From: Plecoglossus altivelis | Taxonomy: Eukaryota; Chordata; Actinopteri; Osmeriformes; Plecoglossidae | Assembly: GCA_036571765.1 (NCBI GenBank) | Contig: BROE01000010.1 | Location: forward strand, 7,186,353 to 7,250,352 | Direction: 5' to 3' | DNA length: 64,000 nucleotides | In this document: piece after piece, positions 25,560 through 39,149 of the stretch | Layout: each line of letters begins with the position of its first letter | Numbering within the stretch: the first letter of the stretch is position 1 | Translations under genes and position numbers: made by a program | Notes under the pieces: model-generated | What the model was told of the DNA's origin: nothing | Database searches by the model: none | The model's input: the letters and a program-made list of their open reading frames with translations, nothing else

Positions 25560-28500
25560 CCTATAAAACGTCTGACAAGTCATTATCCATTCCCATATAA
25601 AACATCATCCACCAAATAAAAGTTTATTGAGGTGTAAGTCTGTGAGCCATGATGTCTCTTCCTCCGATCAAGTGTGTGCAATGCATGTTTGTTGTGATCC
25701 AGTGCTGTCAAAGGGGATAAAGGGTTACCTGTGGCTGACTGGAGACAGTTTACATGAGCAGATTTATCCACCCTGATGTTTTGATGTCACCACAGGTTCC
25801 TCCGGGCATTTTGCTGTTGTAACCAACTAAACCCAATCAAATCTTTGAAGTAGTCATCTACGCATAAGTCTGTCTACCTTAATACTAAATAATTAGCAGC
25901 GAGCATGGCTCACTGGGATACTTACCTCAGGGCTAAACTTGCTTTCACTGCTTTGATCATTACATTAATTAAATGTGGCTCCCTTGACAGGTTTGGGCTA
26001 AAAAACAGGTAGGTGTCATAGTCACCTCGACGAGAAGAAAACACCTGGTGTGTATAAGTGCCTGAGCTGTCTCCGGAAAGACCTCGTAGTCAGAAACACA
26101 GACGGTGGTGGCATTAATTCAAACCGATGTCTCTAAAGGGAACACAACCAAATCGTACGACACCCTGATTTCCAGACTAGAGCTGCATTGGAGCCTTGGC
26201 CTGAAGAAAAAAAAGTCATGTTGTCAGACCTCAGTGTCACTCAAGTCATAACTACTGCCCAAGGGACAAATTAGAAGACTGTTTCAAGAGATGTGTCAAA
26301 AATGTTCTCGGTCCACATCACAGCTGAGAATTGTAATAACCAAGAGGTTCAAACAAAGTCAGACACCAAGAGCAGTTAGATATACTTACCTACAGAATGC
26401 TCTATTTAGCAGCTAAATGGCCTGTTTACTAATTACATAATACATAGCATTGCATAGTAATTAATATACTGCTTTTAGAATGAGTTATCAAATGAAAGAA
26501 TGTTATTGTTGAGCACCATTTGGTGGTTCAATGTGTTATTTCATAATAATGCTCTCTGCACCAAATGTGTTTCCCATGTCAGTGTTCAGTTTATCAATGT
26601 TCTGTTCAGTGTTGAATATTCTCAACACTCACAGCATCTAACTGACAGATTCAAGACTTTTGTGATCAACCATGAAGACTATAATTTTAGTGTAGTTTTG
26701 CTGCACTTCAAGAACAGAGATCGTACTTCGACTTTTGATGGATATGTGTTCTGTGTTCTAATAAACTTGTGTATAGGGCACAGATGTAAATCTTATGAAG
26801 TACTTTGAACTGCATCATTAACATTTTGGAATCATAAGTTGACAAGAGGCCTAGTTTTATAGTTGGACTTACTCATTCTGGATCTATTTCTAAATGACGG
26901 AAGTTGAAGATGTTTGGAAAATTGCTCAGATTATAGTGTTCATGTGCCATTGGATTTTAGTTCCAAGAACATGGGATATTGTGGCCAAACGAGTCTAGAC
27001 CAATAAGAGTTGGCGTAATTGGCCATCCTTTCATTGACCACATGGTCCCTTTTCGACTGGAGGCATTTTATTATCATGGAAATCAACTCTGAATATGAAT
27101 ACCTCATCTCTCAGCCATTCAAATATTGTAGAGTAATGCTTTTCACTCAAAATGTCTATGGGATACACAAGTACTGTCCTGCAAGTGTAAGGGTGTAAGG
27201 GAATAAACTGTGATATTGAATCTTTGAGAAAGTATGTTTGTTTTGAGTTATGTCCTCAATTATCAGGTCAATACATTACTATGTGTCTTGATATTGGCTG
27301 TAGCTCTTGCCTAAGAACTGAGTGAAATTCCAGTGGCCATGTCTAATATTCCCATGGTATGTTACTTTAGTTGCCACACTTGGGACTCAGACCTACCTAT
27401 TCATGGAAGTCCTCTGAGACTGCTAGTTAATGTCCAAATAAAACCCATTAAATCTTGATCATGTCAACTGTGCAAAATATGGTTGCAGGCAGGATGTTAT
27501 ATCCAGATTGGCAGTGATGAAAAGATATCCCATCATGCAAGCACCGTCCAAACATGTAACATTCCAGGACACTTTCAAAGCAAAGTTTTTCATCACTTTC
27601 CAGCTTGATGATCAAAAGATAATACAATACATCCTTGGATGATGTTTTATGTCCTTTAATGATGTTTGAATACAGGACGAACAGCACTAAAGCTAAGTCC
27701 ACCATAGATTTGAAAACTGTGATTTCTCTCCCAGGCTTTGAGAAAGAGCCGGAATTAGTTTACAATAGCAGCCATATTCGAAAATGCATCTCTCATCACA
27801 CCATCAATGGAGAGTTCTCTCCAGCCTTTAAACAAAACAACAGCAAACTCTTTCTAAAATCATAAGAAATTAATTTCCTTTCTGGACAAAAAGGCATTCC
27901 ACATGAGTCCTTCCTGTCATCTGCAGACCAGAAGTCTGGCAGTCTATTTATAGAACTCAGCCTCCCTCTTGATGGTGATCCAACAATATTCAGGTGATTT
28001 TGATTAAGTAAATTACAAGATTGCAAGATGCCCCTGATAAGAAAGGAGTGGAGCAGAGGGAGAGATAGAGAGAGAGAGAAATAGAGAGTAGAGGGGAGGT
28101 GGGGTGACTCTTTTTGAAGAAAATAGGGGCGAAGTATTTCCCATTAAATATTCAGTTTGATTACTTCTATACTCAGAAGCTGATTTCTGACCTACTTGAA
28201 TGTAATTAGATTTATTCTCATGTTTCACTGCTTTAATAAACAAGGATGTTTTCCTTGTGAAATTTCATTGCAAGGATGGGCCAGGGGTTAGAAAAAGATA
28301 GCAAACCACTCCTAGGATGCTTGCTCTATAACAAAAGTCTTCAACTGGACAGCTGAAGAACAGCAGGCTACACTGCATGTCATTCTGTTTGGGTCAGTGA
28401 GTTTTTTCGTAATGACATGGGGCGTTTTTTCATACTGAAAATGCTAAACATATTCAACCTATAAATGAATGAAAATACACCTTGATTCCCAATCACTAAC

Positions 28501-29800
28501 TATATTCACATGAAACATAAATGTAAACTTTTTGACAGCATGCAGTACTTCATTCAACACTGCATATGAGCAGTCAATTGTAATATCTGGGGGCATCAGT
28601 GGTTACTTTGCATCTGTTACAGTGGCAGAACTAACAAGTTAAGCTTCAACACTGAGTTTGCATGGCACTAGTAATGCGTACTTCAAACAGAGACAGTTAG
28701 TCAATATTGGAGTATGGAGAATCAACACACTTTTTGAAGGAGCAGCTTATGCTTTAATATCAAACAGACATTGCTGCTTTCGTGGCTGCAAATTTCCTGG
28801 GGCAAAAAATGTCATTGTAATTTCTCATTTGTTATATCAAGGAGAAAGGGGCATGCAAATACAACCATTTCTGTAAGCAAGGTATCTTTGCATAGAAAAA
28901 GTGACTTTGGTGAGGGAAAAATCTAAAAACACATACCAAAGAAGAAGCATGTGGTTGCGTGATGGAATGAGGAAACATCAGTCAACTGAATTGAAGTACT
29001 TTACAAACAGTCTTGGAAAAGAACTTTGACCACATTGTTTGGTCAAGAGGTCTTGTACATATTCCCACTGATATCCCATCACATTTGGTTGTTTTACTGG
29101 TATTTACTTTCACCTGACGTATCTATCAATTGCAGGCAACAGACTGCTATCAAGGAATTATCCTCTGTGATGTCATGCCAAATTGTATTTTACAGCTGGT
29201 GTTCATTATAGATGGGCAACATGATGGATATGGTCATAATAGTAATGTAAAACTGACAGTTAGATGACAAGAATCATGGCAGACTTTATTTTAAAGCCAG
29301 CATTTCATTGGCTTGCCACTAAAAGCAATATATGAACGTCATTCGACAGAGGCCATAAACTACTATGAAGCAGATTTGATGGTATATTTTCACAGTTATC
29401 TACAGTAGTTATTTACTAATGTGTCTTGTCTCCGTCACAAGCACCATGGAGGCCTATGTTTGCTTATGGATGTTAAAGGCACCATGATTACTGTTTTCGT
29501 ATAACTTTTTGTGACTGCAGAGATGGTGTTTAGATGACATGCAAACTTCAAACTCTGCATATGTCAGTTTGGCCATTTAAAGGTCATTGTAGTATTTTCA
29601 TTTTGTCTGTAGATGTGGTACATGTAGTGAGAATAATCAATACAATTAGTTAAGCATATAATTTTTGACTGAATGCCATACAAGCGCCCAGTCAAATGAA
29701 ACCCACAAAATATCAATGTGTTCCCACAGATTATGGCATGCAAATTATTTCATTGCAAATGTGCTTTTTCCATGGTTGTCAATACTGTTCAGGTTGTTGA
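25560..29800. other. Gene-free AT-rich non-coding DNA
   Basis: No gene is recognised. 26395-26480 is rich in TTACTAATTACATAATAC-type sequence and is a weak homeodomain-site candidate. Purine-rich simple sequence lies at 28051-28100. The remainder shows nothing notable by eye. Confidence 0.5.
28051..28100. repeat. GA-rich imperfect microsatellite
   Basis: Imperfect GA/GATA-like purine tract (gagagatagagagagagag and similar), merging into aggggaggtgggg. Simple sequence. Confidence 0.8.
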
Positions 29801-29815
29801 GACTTTACACATTAC

Positions 29816-29837
29816 CTTGATCTGATTGCAGATCAAG
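29816..29837. repeat. Perfect hairpin, 9-bp stem and 4-nt loop
   Basis: cttgatctg and cagatcaag are exact reverse complements separated by attg. The stem is too short for a microRNA precursor. It may be a coincidental cruciform or a pair of protein sites. Confidence 0.75.
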
Positions 29838-30415
29838 CAAGTAAATGCTTGTAACCTGAGGACATCATTTATATGAAATTTGAAGATAAATATTTTATGT
29901 GAATTCTTCGCAATCAATATTCTGAAATCCACTTGACCTTTGAACTACTTGATGAATCACCAGACATAACTGAAATACAGTTCATGTTCACCTTAACATA
30001 ATAAAATCAATGTTATGAGAAACTAATTCAAATATGCACTACTACCTGTTTAAAGGGGCTCACTGTGTGAACTTGAGATAGTACAGGTACAAAATTGTAG
30101 CTAACAATGAGTATTTATATTTTACTTGAATCTGGACTCTAAGGTTGAAGGATGAATATGATTAGGAAAAGCCACAAATAAGAACCGTCGTCCACCTTCT
30201 GCTGCAGAGGAATGTCTTCACATTAGAACTTTTATTTTCTGCTGAATTCTGCTACCAGTTGATGGTCGAACTTTCCTTACATTTTTCTACAAGGAGCATG
30301 AGTGTAATATTTTTCCCATGCTATTATGTGATATTAATCATTATGGTGTGCATTGTGTAATTACAAATCATTAGCTTTCACTGCTATTTTATGTTTTTGT
30401 AGTGTAGCAGTTATC

Positions 30416-30520
30416 TCATGGCGTTTGAGACGCATTCTGGTCCTTCAGCTCATACAGTCTCTCAAAACTCTTGATGCGGCCCTGGTATTCTTTCCTTATT
30501 TGAAAGGCTGCTGCTGCTCC
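30416..30520 (-). other. Coding-like 34-codon segment, unidentified
   Basis: Reading the minus strand from a potential acceptor (ctgtag, ending at 30521), a 34-codon frame ends in TGA at 30416. Its core KEYQGRIKSFERLYELKDQ looks like an amphipathic charged helix with unremarkable codons. That is unusual for this window, where chance frames are cysteine-, serine- and leucine-rich. I do not recognise the family. The acceptor lacks a strong polypyrimidine tract, and an in-frame stop lies within the acceptor itself, so any coding use would be as a terminal exon. It could instead be regulatory DNA that reads well by chance. It is on the same strand as the ARHGAP15 relic but matches no part of ARHGAP15 that I know. 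Confidence 0.25.
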
Positions 30521-30539
30521 CTACAGTTTAAAAATGTCT

Positions 30540-32330
30540 CTCTTTTACACATTATCTCCGCCCATTTCCATCTCTTCCAATCGCCTCCCTACTGCCTCTC
30601 TCTCTCTATCCCTCCCCCTCTCTCACTGGAATCAGTGAAAGAAAGCCAGTCACTCTGCTCCAATCAGTGGCAGCTTGAACACATCCAAGGGCTTTGGCTT
30701 GTAAATCCCACTTGAAGACTGGATATTTCCCAATGTTCATATACTTCCTGTCAGGGAAATATGTATTGGACAGCATTTCAAAACCATAATTCTACCTCAG
30801 ACCATCAAATGTAAATACCACTGGGGAAAGGCATTCATTACCACAGAATTCAGCTCCTTAGTGTTGTTTTGTGACCAAAATCCCAATACCTTTTGGGCTA
30901 ATGATCTTTTTGGAATAATTTATCCTATCTACTTCGTTTGAAAATATATAAATACCCTGTGCAACATTTCTCATTAGTTGTGGGGGCCTACAGTGTTGAG
31001 TAAGTGCAGTGAAACAAATGTGTGACCCACTGTTCTATTTATGTAAAAGAAAACACAAATTCCATACATGTATTTAAACATACCACTAATCTACAATTTA
31101 TACTTGAACATTTACATACACACTACAAGAGAGAATGTTTTGTAAAAAGATTCCTTGGTTGACCAGAGGGGGCGTATCCCTTCAATGTCCTTTGCACTTT
31201 AACTATGACCTGAAAGACAACAAGGTTCAAGAGTTGTGTTTTATATTTATGTCGGTTGTGTATAATATTGTTCTGGGAAACCTTTTACCTTGAAAGAGCT
31301 ATGAGAAAATGTCACACATATCAGATCATCTGGGCATTTTTCTCCCAAGCCATGGCACAATAAGCAAAACTGTTCTGGGTATACTCCATGTCACAGTGCA
31401 TTTACAGCTCTTTATTTTCTGATGTACACTATTGAAGCAAGCTGGTGTGTTTGGAAAAACACGTATTTTTTCCTAAGGGTGCCCTTGGAAGCAACGATAA
31501 TAGGTTTGTGTGATTCCTGTGTTGTTGGTGTCACCAGAGAATTGGCTTTGTTTGATCTGGCAAATATGAATGTGTTGAGAAGCTCACAGGGGAGCGTGCA
31601 GAGGTGCCTCCTCGTGACTCCTGTTGGGATGAATGTACTTCAGTCGACGGAGTTTCATTGAGATGCTTGTTAAAGAAAGGCAGAAGACCACAGCTCCTGT
31701 TACTGCCGCCAGATACTGGTATGGCACAATACTTTAGCATCAAGAACATGATTTCACATCAGTTAATTCAAACTGTGTGATATCATATCCCCATGTGTCC
31801 ATATATCAGCTGAGCATTCTACAGAACAGATTGGGCTGTTAAACGTGAACAGGAAGTTGCAATGAGAACAAAAGCTCTTTTATTTGGTCTGAATTCAAGT
31901 ATTTCTTTGTCAGGCCTCTCGCACCTTTCTGTTTGACAAAGACATCGCATTTGATTTTGAATAGTATTAATGGTTAGGGTTAGGATTTTAATACTTTCGT
32001 TGTTGGTGTTGTTCATTTGCAGTGTATTGTTCTGCCGTGTATTTTTCTATTGCACTACAGCACTTTTCAGATGTACTGTACATAATGTAGTTGTGGTCAG
32101 GATGCGTTGCACAGCATACATATTTCATACCGACATCAGCAACCACAGTGAATGTATTGCGAATGATGAAAGACAGCTACTTCCAAATGTAATATATGCA
32201 CACCAAATCCACTTATACCAACACCACAGAAAACTTTGTGCCACACTGTCGCTAAGTTTCCTAACGTGAAATATGTGATGGCACACAACAATTGGAGTCT
32301 CTGTGGAGTAATCTGATTGTGCATGCTGCA
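30540..32330. other. Gene-free non-coding DNA with possible regulatory block at its start
   Basis: 30540-30720 is non-repetitive, with a CT-rich run (30594-30625) followed by two near-copies of an ATCAGTG segment (GGAATCAGTGAAAG, CCAATCAGTGGCAG). It may belong with the coding-like segment at its left. The rest is AT-rich and shows nothing recognisable. Confidence 0.4.
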
Positions 32331-32340
32331 ATGTATGGAA

Positions 32341-32396
32341 GACCCCCACCTTCCCTACCCCACCCCACCCACCCTCCGCCCCACCCCCAACCCCGG
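32341..32396 (-). repeat. C-rich tract, G-quadruplex potential on minus strand
   Basis: There are at least eight runs of three or more C on the plus strand within about 55 bp (ccccaccccacccaccc type). The minus strand therefore fits the G3+N1-7 quadruplex pattern. Simple-sequence origin is likely. Confidence 0.75.
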
Positions 32397-32399
32397 TTG

Positions 32400-35300
32400 A
32401 CACAAAGCAGTGTGGATCAGATATGCAGACTCCTTCAGAACTTCTTGGCATTGTATGAATGCTGTACACTTGCACATGCACATTATCTGCTCTAAGATTC
32501 CCCCATTGCTTTTATGTGCTAATCGTCACTACTCAGAAAGGCTATTGTGCCTCAGTTACTGCGAAACTCTTTATTGGAAATGAATGCAAATGGCACAGAT
32601 TGCCAGCACCATTTCACACACATGGAAAATTGCCTTCTCTCTGTTGATGGAAGTCCAAAAATCCAATGTGTTATTTTGAACATGCAGTACATTCATTTGT
32701 AACGAAAACGGTATGCTAGCTGAGTGGTTCCTGTCACATCTTTTGTTTTAAAATCTAATGGCTAAAACTAGAACCTGGTCTACCACTAGTTTTGTTACAG
32801 CATAGTACTCACTCACGAGTGCACGGAGTAGGTAGATGAAATCTGGTTGTTCCACTCTGGCTGCAGTTATCATTTCACCAGTTAACATCCTATATGCAGT
32901 CATCGAGCAGATGAAAGAGATTTACCAGTCATGCATGAATTACAGTTGCTTTCTCACAGGTCAATTCACATGTAATGCTTTTAAGTACGGTTAATCTCCT
33001 AGGTCAGCACGTCAAACTGAACATCTGGTTGGAAATTCTAAATGATGCTGCTATATTTTTCTTCAGTTTCAACAGAACTGCATCATTTTTCACGGACAAG
33101 TTATTAATGAAGTCATCATCAATAAACAGTAAACACTATAGTAGTGTGAAGCACCAGTGCATACCGTGGTCTACGTTATCATTTTCAGACTTTTGAAAAC
33201 ATACTGGAGAACAACAGACAGATCTAGTTTCAAGTTGGAGGGATCAGAGAACAGATTACATTGATATGGGAAGACTCAGAAATGAGTTTGTTTCACTCTT
33301 GCATGTCAAGTCCTTCTGTGGAGATGCGAATCCAAAAATAATTTCATTTTCGAAAAAACACCGGGGCAGCTGGCGTTCCCATAGCCATGCGTGAATTAAC
33401 TATTTACGTATTGCAACCCTATCTGCTCTGCACCTGGGTGTCTAATGTGCCAGGCGGAACCTTTGACTCGAACACAAAGCCCGCCACCAGTGTGTGAGAG
33501 CGAATGCTCGTAAACAGAGGAGTGCCTTTATCTTTCTTGTGTGTGCGCGTGTGTGTACAGCACACGAGTGTTTGTACGTGTGCTTGTGTTTGCGATGGAG
33601 AAGGGGTTGATTTGTAAGCTCACACGACGCACTGTAAATGTGTGTAAGTATCAGTGTGGGAGATTTTCTGATTCGAACACCTGTCGTGCTAAAATTCCTG
33701 TAACTGGGATTCCAAGTCATCCCAGGGGAGGTCCTCCTGCCAACAGAGTTAAACCAGCCTGAGTATTGGTAGACAATGAGCGAAGGTCCTGCTGCCTCCC
33801 ACAGCTTGCCTGCCTGCCTGCCTTTGACTGCACCCCTGCTCAGCTGTTAGGTCAATGGGAACAGGGAGGAGAGCCAGACATGCACAGCGTCTCTCTCTTC
33901 CAGATAGCCCCTGAGCTTCTGTTCAGCCCTGCGCAGACTCCAGCCAGGTCAGATGTAGAACACAAACGACATCATGTTACCTTCTCACTGCTGTTTACCA
34001 TGGCTGTCCGTCACCATTCTCCACTGTGAGCCATGGGGCCTTGATTTCAAATCGTACCCATCAATGGAGTGGGGTGTGTTATTGTACACATGCTGTGCTG
34101 TATAGGCTAGTGCTATTGCTGTTCCCCTGTCCTGAAAAACAAATTTTGCATAAATTCAGTGAGTTACCAACCTTCTCAAAATGACATGCAAGGCCCATTC
34201 TGAGACAATGTCCTCAACACTAGTCTCTGACTACAGGGTTTGATCAAAGCTGAAACTGATGTACAGTTTAGTCAGTGTATTTAGCAGACTATAAGTACAT
34301 GGTTGCACTTGAATTTTCCCAAATAGGAATTTGACCAAGAAAAGTATAGTTAAATCAAATTATCATAATCAAAAACATTGAATTGATCTCAACGTGAGCG
34401 TTTAGGCATTACTAAAACAATGAATTATTCTCAACAGCTGATGGTACCTAATGTTTAATAACCAGGCCAACAATCCATAAGCAGTGCATAAAATTTACAT
34501 TTGCAGAGTAAATACTTGTGATGCAAGAATTCAAGACCTTTCTATTATTCAGCAGGTCATATACTGATATAATATTTCTAATGTATGATGCCATGCATTC
34601 TGTGTACGCTTGCATTCAGCTGTATTGAACATAACTGGTCAAGAGAGTAAAATAAATCACAAAACTTTACAGATGTTTACTTTAATGTGATAACATGAAA
34701 GTATTCAACAAACATGTTCTGTGTTTGTGTGTATATGTACTGGATGTTTATACTATATGTGTGTGCGTACTATATGTATTTTGTGCACAGGGCTCAGATG
34801 TCCTTTCGTCAACATCTCAATAGCTATTTGCCTTGTTTGAACAGGAATATAAACTAGCTTGTACTGTCTATGATGTAAATTGGTTTTAGAGCAAAGGGCT
34901 GCTTTCGTCATTGGATAATCAGGAGAACAGTGTATCCAGATGAACATAAAGATTATGCCCCATGTCTTCATCATTTAGGCAGTAATCATATCTGGGGCTC
35001 CCAGGTGGTGTCCCCTCTCTCACTCTGCTCCCCAGGGTCCCCATGGGGGCCAGGGATGGACCCTCCCAGAGAGCCCTGTTACAGCCAATCAGGTGCTAAT
35101 GTGCGGGAACATAAGAGGCCACGTTGACAGATGGCAAGATGACCTGGGAAACCTGCTCCCTTCTTCTGGGATCAGGCAGCAGATGACAGGTATTATTTCA
35201 TAACCTAAAGTCTAAAAGGAATCGGTACAGACCCCCAGCCCCCCCCCCTTCCCCTGAATATACCCACCTCCCTGACATTAATCTGAGACTGCAACCAGCC

Positions 35301-36450
35301 ATGTAACGCTGATGTCAGGACAAATCTGTCCGTGTGCACCAGGAGGGAGAAAGTGCTTTTTGATGAAGTTGTTCATAAATTTTAATACAACACATTGGTG
35401 AACATGATGTATAGGAAGCTGGCTCATTCATATTTTAAGGGATTGCTAGTGAAAAAGCAAATGTGTATGATTGCACCATCATTTATGAAGGGCTGTGAAA
35501 CGAACAGTTGTATCTTCGGAGGATATCAGCGTGGAGAGTTTACGCCAGGTGATGCTGAACAAAAGTCAAGTTCATATGCTGTTCACAAAGTCTTGACTGT
35601 TACTGAACCATTTGTTAAAACTGAGTTGGCATGAAGATGAGTAGATCCATCCTCTCTGTAGAAAGTATGTATTAAACAGTTTGTGTTTATCTAATAACTA
35701 CGTACTTGTATATGTCTATATACTGTCTGTATGTATACTTTAATGTCTATACATATTTAAAGATATGCCAATATATTATACATCCATTGGATTCTGCTGC
35801 CTTCTTGATCAAACGTACTTCAGTTTAAAACATATCTGTTCCTTTGCTTTCTGGGTTGAAGGCGGTGCTATCTGATTTCTTGAGTGAGAGTCTGCCTCTA
35901 TGAAAATGAAACACATTACAGTTCCATTCATTGATTTGTGCTGCTTTAAAATTTAGGTCTCATAGAGCAGTAAAAAGCATTGCACTCTAGGGCCAATTAG
36001 GTAGGTTTTAGCCGCTTGTGCATCATCTCTGATGCATCTCAATCAATCCGAATGCCCACAGGTGAAATGCCATATCTAGTCACTGATCATGCCCATGAAT
36101 GCTAAATCTATGCAGACATAATATTATTCTCTAACATGGTGTAGGAACATGGATAATGGTTTAACAAGTGCTATCATTTATCCATCTTAGATCCACAATT
36201 TCCCCATTTAAGAGCGCCAGTGGTGTTTCAGTTGAGCTTTGGTCAAAGTAACCGACCAAACCTCAAAACCTCAAAAGTATATGAGTTCATTATCTTCATA
36301 ATTCCCCTATGTGAACAGACTAAACTTTAATTGAAATAATCCAGCAGATGACCATAGCTCCAGCGAAATTTCATGATGGGCTAATTTAACCCACCGTATG
36401 ACTCTGACCTTTCTCAGACCCTGACTGTGACCATCTGAGACAAGCTAGGA
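32400..36450. other. Gene-free non-coding DNA
   Basis: No gene is recognised. A GT-rich degenerate tract lies at 33540-33600 and a short CCTG repeat (cctgcctgcctgcc) around 33807-33822. 34990-35200 is a GC-elevated, non-repetitive block containing CAGGTG, CCAATCAGG and GACAGATGG, a weak regulatory candidate. Confidence 0.45.
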
Positions 36451-36459
36451 GGACATCTG

Positions 36460-37560
36460 CTCCATAACGAGGGTGGTTGTTCTATCTCGTTTACATGTCC
36501 TGCAGCCTTTTGGAGGCCCTCAACCTTTATTAGACACAGTAGACCTCATTCGAAATGTTTCTGTGCATATAGGTTCAATCGCAAGTCTACGATCATCGTC
36601 AACATTTACATATTAATGTAGGTTTCAGGAGCGTCTGCATTCACTGCTGCTATTTCACATTAGGTTTGGTGAACCAGTTTATCTCTGCCTTTTTATCTAC
36701 ATACTGTATCTACAACCGTACATTAACATCTGCACACCATTTAGAGGCTAACACTCGCCTAATAACAATGTCTGTTCAGCCCCAGTTCCAGCCAACTTGC
36801 ACAGCTGAGCGGTGTCACGCAGGGTTCTGGACCTCCTCTAACAGTTATTGATTTGGGAGCTTTTATACAGCTTCAAGCTGTTCACTTTAAAGGGACAATA
36901 TCAACAAAAACCTGTAGTGTGTACAACATCCAGCAGCTACCTCTATCATCCGCTGTTGTTGTCCAATTCACTGTTGTAATGACGGAGAGTTATTGAAAGT
37001 AATCAAATACTTCAGATGGTTGACATGGACTGCCCTTGCCAGAGCCCAAGGGAGTGCCTCGAATATTCACATCTGTAACAAAGTGCAGGGTAAAAAAGCT
37101 TTCCATGCCTGCGAGCACGACACCGGCCTTGCCTATTCTCCATCATTGTTGCTTGTCCGTTTGAAACGATTGATCTTTTACAAATATTTTTCAAGGTATC
37201 TTAATTACTCGCAAGAAGCAGTACTTTGGCTGTTGGACAACACAAATAAGTTAATTTGCATTTCCTTGTTGTGAGTGTTTTGGCAGGCGCCTTGCTCGTC
37301 CAGATTGTAACCCCTATTTCTGCCTCCAAAACCTGCCTTGGAGGAGCGTCCACAGAGGGATTAGGGATTTAGTGGGGAAGGTAAGTGTGACTACAAGCTT
37401 TGGCTAGCCATCTGCTCCCCAGCAGAGTTGGGGCCAACCTGTGCAGCCTGCAGCAAAGACCTGGGCACTGTGCTAACTCTAGCCTGGGCCAACCTGGCGC
37501 CTGCAGCCAATCACCATCAGTCTGCTGATTAGTTGTAAGAAGCAGTCCATATGTAGCTCT
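36460..37560. promoter_or_regulatory. Candidate regulatory stretch
   Basis: The stretch is mostly non-repetitive and of mixed composition, with the densest texture at 37270-37540 (GGATTAGGGATTTAG, CTGATTAG, CCAATCACC and several CAGCCTGCAG-like boxes). It overlaps the end of the longest open frame in the window, which I do not believe is coding. The call is from texture and motifs only. Confidence 0.3.
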
Positions 37561-39140
37561 TTTTTTCTTCTTCTTTTCTCTATCTTTCTTTTTTGCACGA
37601 TAAATTATCTCTCCGCATGAACTAAACATGTATGTCACTGGTATGTGGATTGCAGTCCTGAGATGGTCCACGATGTATGCATGTCTCTGCCTCTTGGTAA
37701 CCTCAGTCAGAATACAGAGCCAGAGAGCTGGGCCCTGGCTCTCCTGCCTGGCAGCACTGGGAAACAGATGACAGGGGTTTGTGGTCGTCTTATCACCCCT
37801 GGGTGGATATTCTAATTTATTTAACGACAGGCTTATTAAAAAAAAGAAAGCAAGAAAGCAAACGGGCAGGTCTCTTTCCAGCTGCTGGGAGTTGGACTCT
37901 GCCAGGATGTAAGAAGATGATACCTGCCGGCTCGTGTGGCCGTCTCTCGTGTTAGACATACGAGAAGATCAAACAACACCAGAGGAGCAAAGGGGGTAAA
38001 GAGGGGAGGGGGCGGAGAGGAGGGGGGAGACAAACAAGAAACATAATGCTCATTATTAAATTGCAGCCATTGCAGTTGCCAGGAACCTATTTCTCAACAT
38101 TAATTATTCATATTTTATTTCAGTAATCCAATACTCAGGTGAGGACGGTAGTGATAGAATGTGTAATTTTGAAGTGTAATGGCGATGTGAGTAGAGTAAG
38201 GGATTAGGAAGAGAATATAAATCAATAATGACTTTATGAATGTAAGATATGTGTTCCCTTGCTTAATCTATCTTGGTTTATGTTTGCTTATTTTATTACA
38301 TTATGTTGCTCAAAGGGAAACACTTTACAGTGACCTTTCATGTGTTACGAAAAGTTGAACTATTGAAAAAAGGCCTTTCACAATAAAAGCAAAACAACAA
38401 TTTCCATGAAAACAAATGACACAATATTTCTCTCTGGCTGGCTGAAGAGTTCATCAGTACCTTTCATCTAAAATGACAATGAAAATGAAAGACTGGAGGA
38501 AAGTAGATTTGTCTAAGAAATGAAAATATTTTGCGATCAGACAAATGGCTCAGTTGATAAGAAAACTGGTACACAAACAACTTAACAGTATTGTTTTCTG
38601 CATTTGATTTGATTAGGTAGTCATTACCTTCATGTAAATAATATTTTCATTTGTTGAAAAGTGTGATTTGAAAAATGATCATTTCAGACAATTTATCATG
38701 AATGAGATGACTGTAGAAATTCCCTCATGCATAATGTCACAAAAAAAGATTAATAAAAAAACACTAATATGTGATTTACAGACAACTGGGAAGATTATAG
38801 ACATATTTCTGGCAACTTTCACTGAAGCCTAAGGCCATGTCTAGCACCCCATCTTCACCCTCTCACTCAGAAACAGCCTGACAGTGTGCATGGGATTTTC
38901 CTGTATTCTACTAAAGTGAAAAAACAATATAGTCCTTTACAGAGGAACCAGTTTACCTAAAAGAGTGCTGCTATGTGAACAATTTGCTTACTTAGCTTTA
39001 AATGTGCAGTGTAACAAACCCCCAAATAATATTGTTTAATTCATGCTAATTATATAATGTTTCAATTTCTTGAGGTAATCCCAGAACTCTAGATTTTATT
39101 TTTGACATGAGCACAAAATAGTCATTGTCCTTTGAAAAAT
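37560..39140. other. Gene-free DNA, pyrimidine-rich start and AT-rich remainder
   Basis: 37559-37596 is a T/C-rich simple tract. 37990-38030 is a G-rich tract on the plus strand (agaggggagggggcggag type) with quadruplex potential. From 38040 to 39140 the sequence is AT-rich, with no recognisable gene or repeat family. Confidence 0.5.
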
Positions 39141-39149
39141 TCAACAAAG

